NCBI GenBank assembly: GCA_031800475.1
Contig: DAPKRQ010000074.1
Location: 1 to 39,619, forward strand
DNA from: Kuafuiihalomonas phototrophica
GTDB lineage: Bacteria; Myxococcota; Kuafuiibacteriia; Kuafuiibacteriales; Kuafuiibacteriaceae
Reading direction: 5' to 3'
Length of the DNA: 39,619 bases
The notes under the pieces are model-generated. The model worked only from the letters and a program-made list of their open reading frames with translations, made no database searches and was not told where the DNA came from. Positions 39,601 to 39,619 of this stretch are shown piece by piece. Made by a program: the position numbers and the translations under genes. The first letter of the stretch is position 1; each line of letters opens with the position of its first letter.

Positions 39601-39619
39601 TCGGTGTCGGCGCCGTCGG
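39567..39619 (-). CDS. Possible C-terminal end of a minus-strand gene running off the window
   Basis: The minus strand reads DGADTDYALEVTRSAP and then stops (39567-39569), entering from the window edge. The alternating DTDYALEV resembles the last strand of a protein. It would overlap the end of the preceding plus-strand gene by 34 bases, convergently. Only 17 codons are visible, so this is a weak call. Confidence 0.25.
   Translation of the reverse strand, partial: DGADTDYALEVTRSAP

Overview
The window is about 39.6 kb of dense, very GC-rich bacterial chromosome. It carries about 34 protein genes, many joined by ATGA/GTGA or longer overlaps, and I saw no tRNA, rRNA, CRISPR array or insertion sequence. 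The organism is Gram-negative: it has a surA-type periplasmic foldase, Lol-like and beta-barrel proteins, many lipoproteins, and lgt/lspA. The mix of a Hanks-type Ser/Thr kinase, a sigma-54 activator, PEGA and TPR proteins, a KKAT-repeat histone H1-like protein and an ole cluster points to Myxococcota or a related deltaproteobacterial lineage. That placement is inference; no marker gene proves it.

Layout. 1-5665 (+): the end of a probable phosphopantetheinyl transferase runs straight into oleA-oleB-oleC-oleD and a TylF-like methyltransferase, all overlapping. oleABCD is the head-to-head condensation pathway for long-chain olefins (beta-keto acid, beta-hydroxy acid, beta-lactone, alkene). 5842-10635 (-): trmL, an MJ1255-type glycosyltransferase, priA and a LolA-like secreted protein. 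10675-11607 (+): a beta-barrel protein. 11716-13281 (-): an M14 cytosolic-type carboxypeptidase and a YCII/DGPF protein. 13460-15453 (+): a small unknown gene coupled to a flavin reductase-like protein with an unfamiliar N-terminal half. 15516-17012 (-): lspA-lgt, the lipoprotein maturation pair. 17166-18968 (+): a CLC channel/transporter with CBS domains. 18974-21477 (-): a sigma-54 activator and an atypical Nramp-like transporter. 21749-22864 (+): a secreted amidase, separated from the activator gene by a 16-bp tandem repeat.

22871-25366 (-): an exported barrel-like protein, a three-PEGA lipoprotein and an alpha/beta hydrolase. 25696-30266 (+): a Ser/Thr kinase, a transglutaminase-like/TPR protein, rlmH, comF and an acidic unknown protein, coupled end to end. 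30342-30812 (+): a histone H1-like gene with its own near-consensus promoter and a very strong terminator. 31012-35106 (+): a short RqcH/NFACT protein, DedA, a transglutaminase lipoprotein and an unknown protein, all overlapping. 35114-38023 (-): three consecutive SurA/PpiC-family proteins, two of them lipoproteins. 38089-38856 (-): an inositol monophosphatase/histidinol phosphatase-like enzyme. 38965-39600 (+): an unknown protein, and possibly the end of a further minus-strand gene at the window edge.

Themes: envelope biogenesis is heavily represented (lgt, lspA, surA family, LolA-like, PEGA, DedA, amidase). The least conventional loci are the extended ole operon, the FNR-like fusion protein, the repeat-bearing divergent region at 21.5-21.75 kb, and the histone-like gene with its neighbours.
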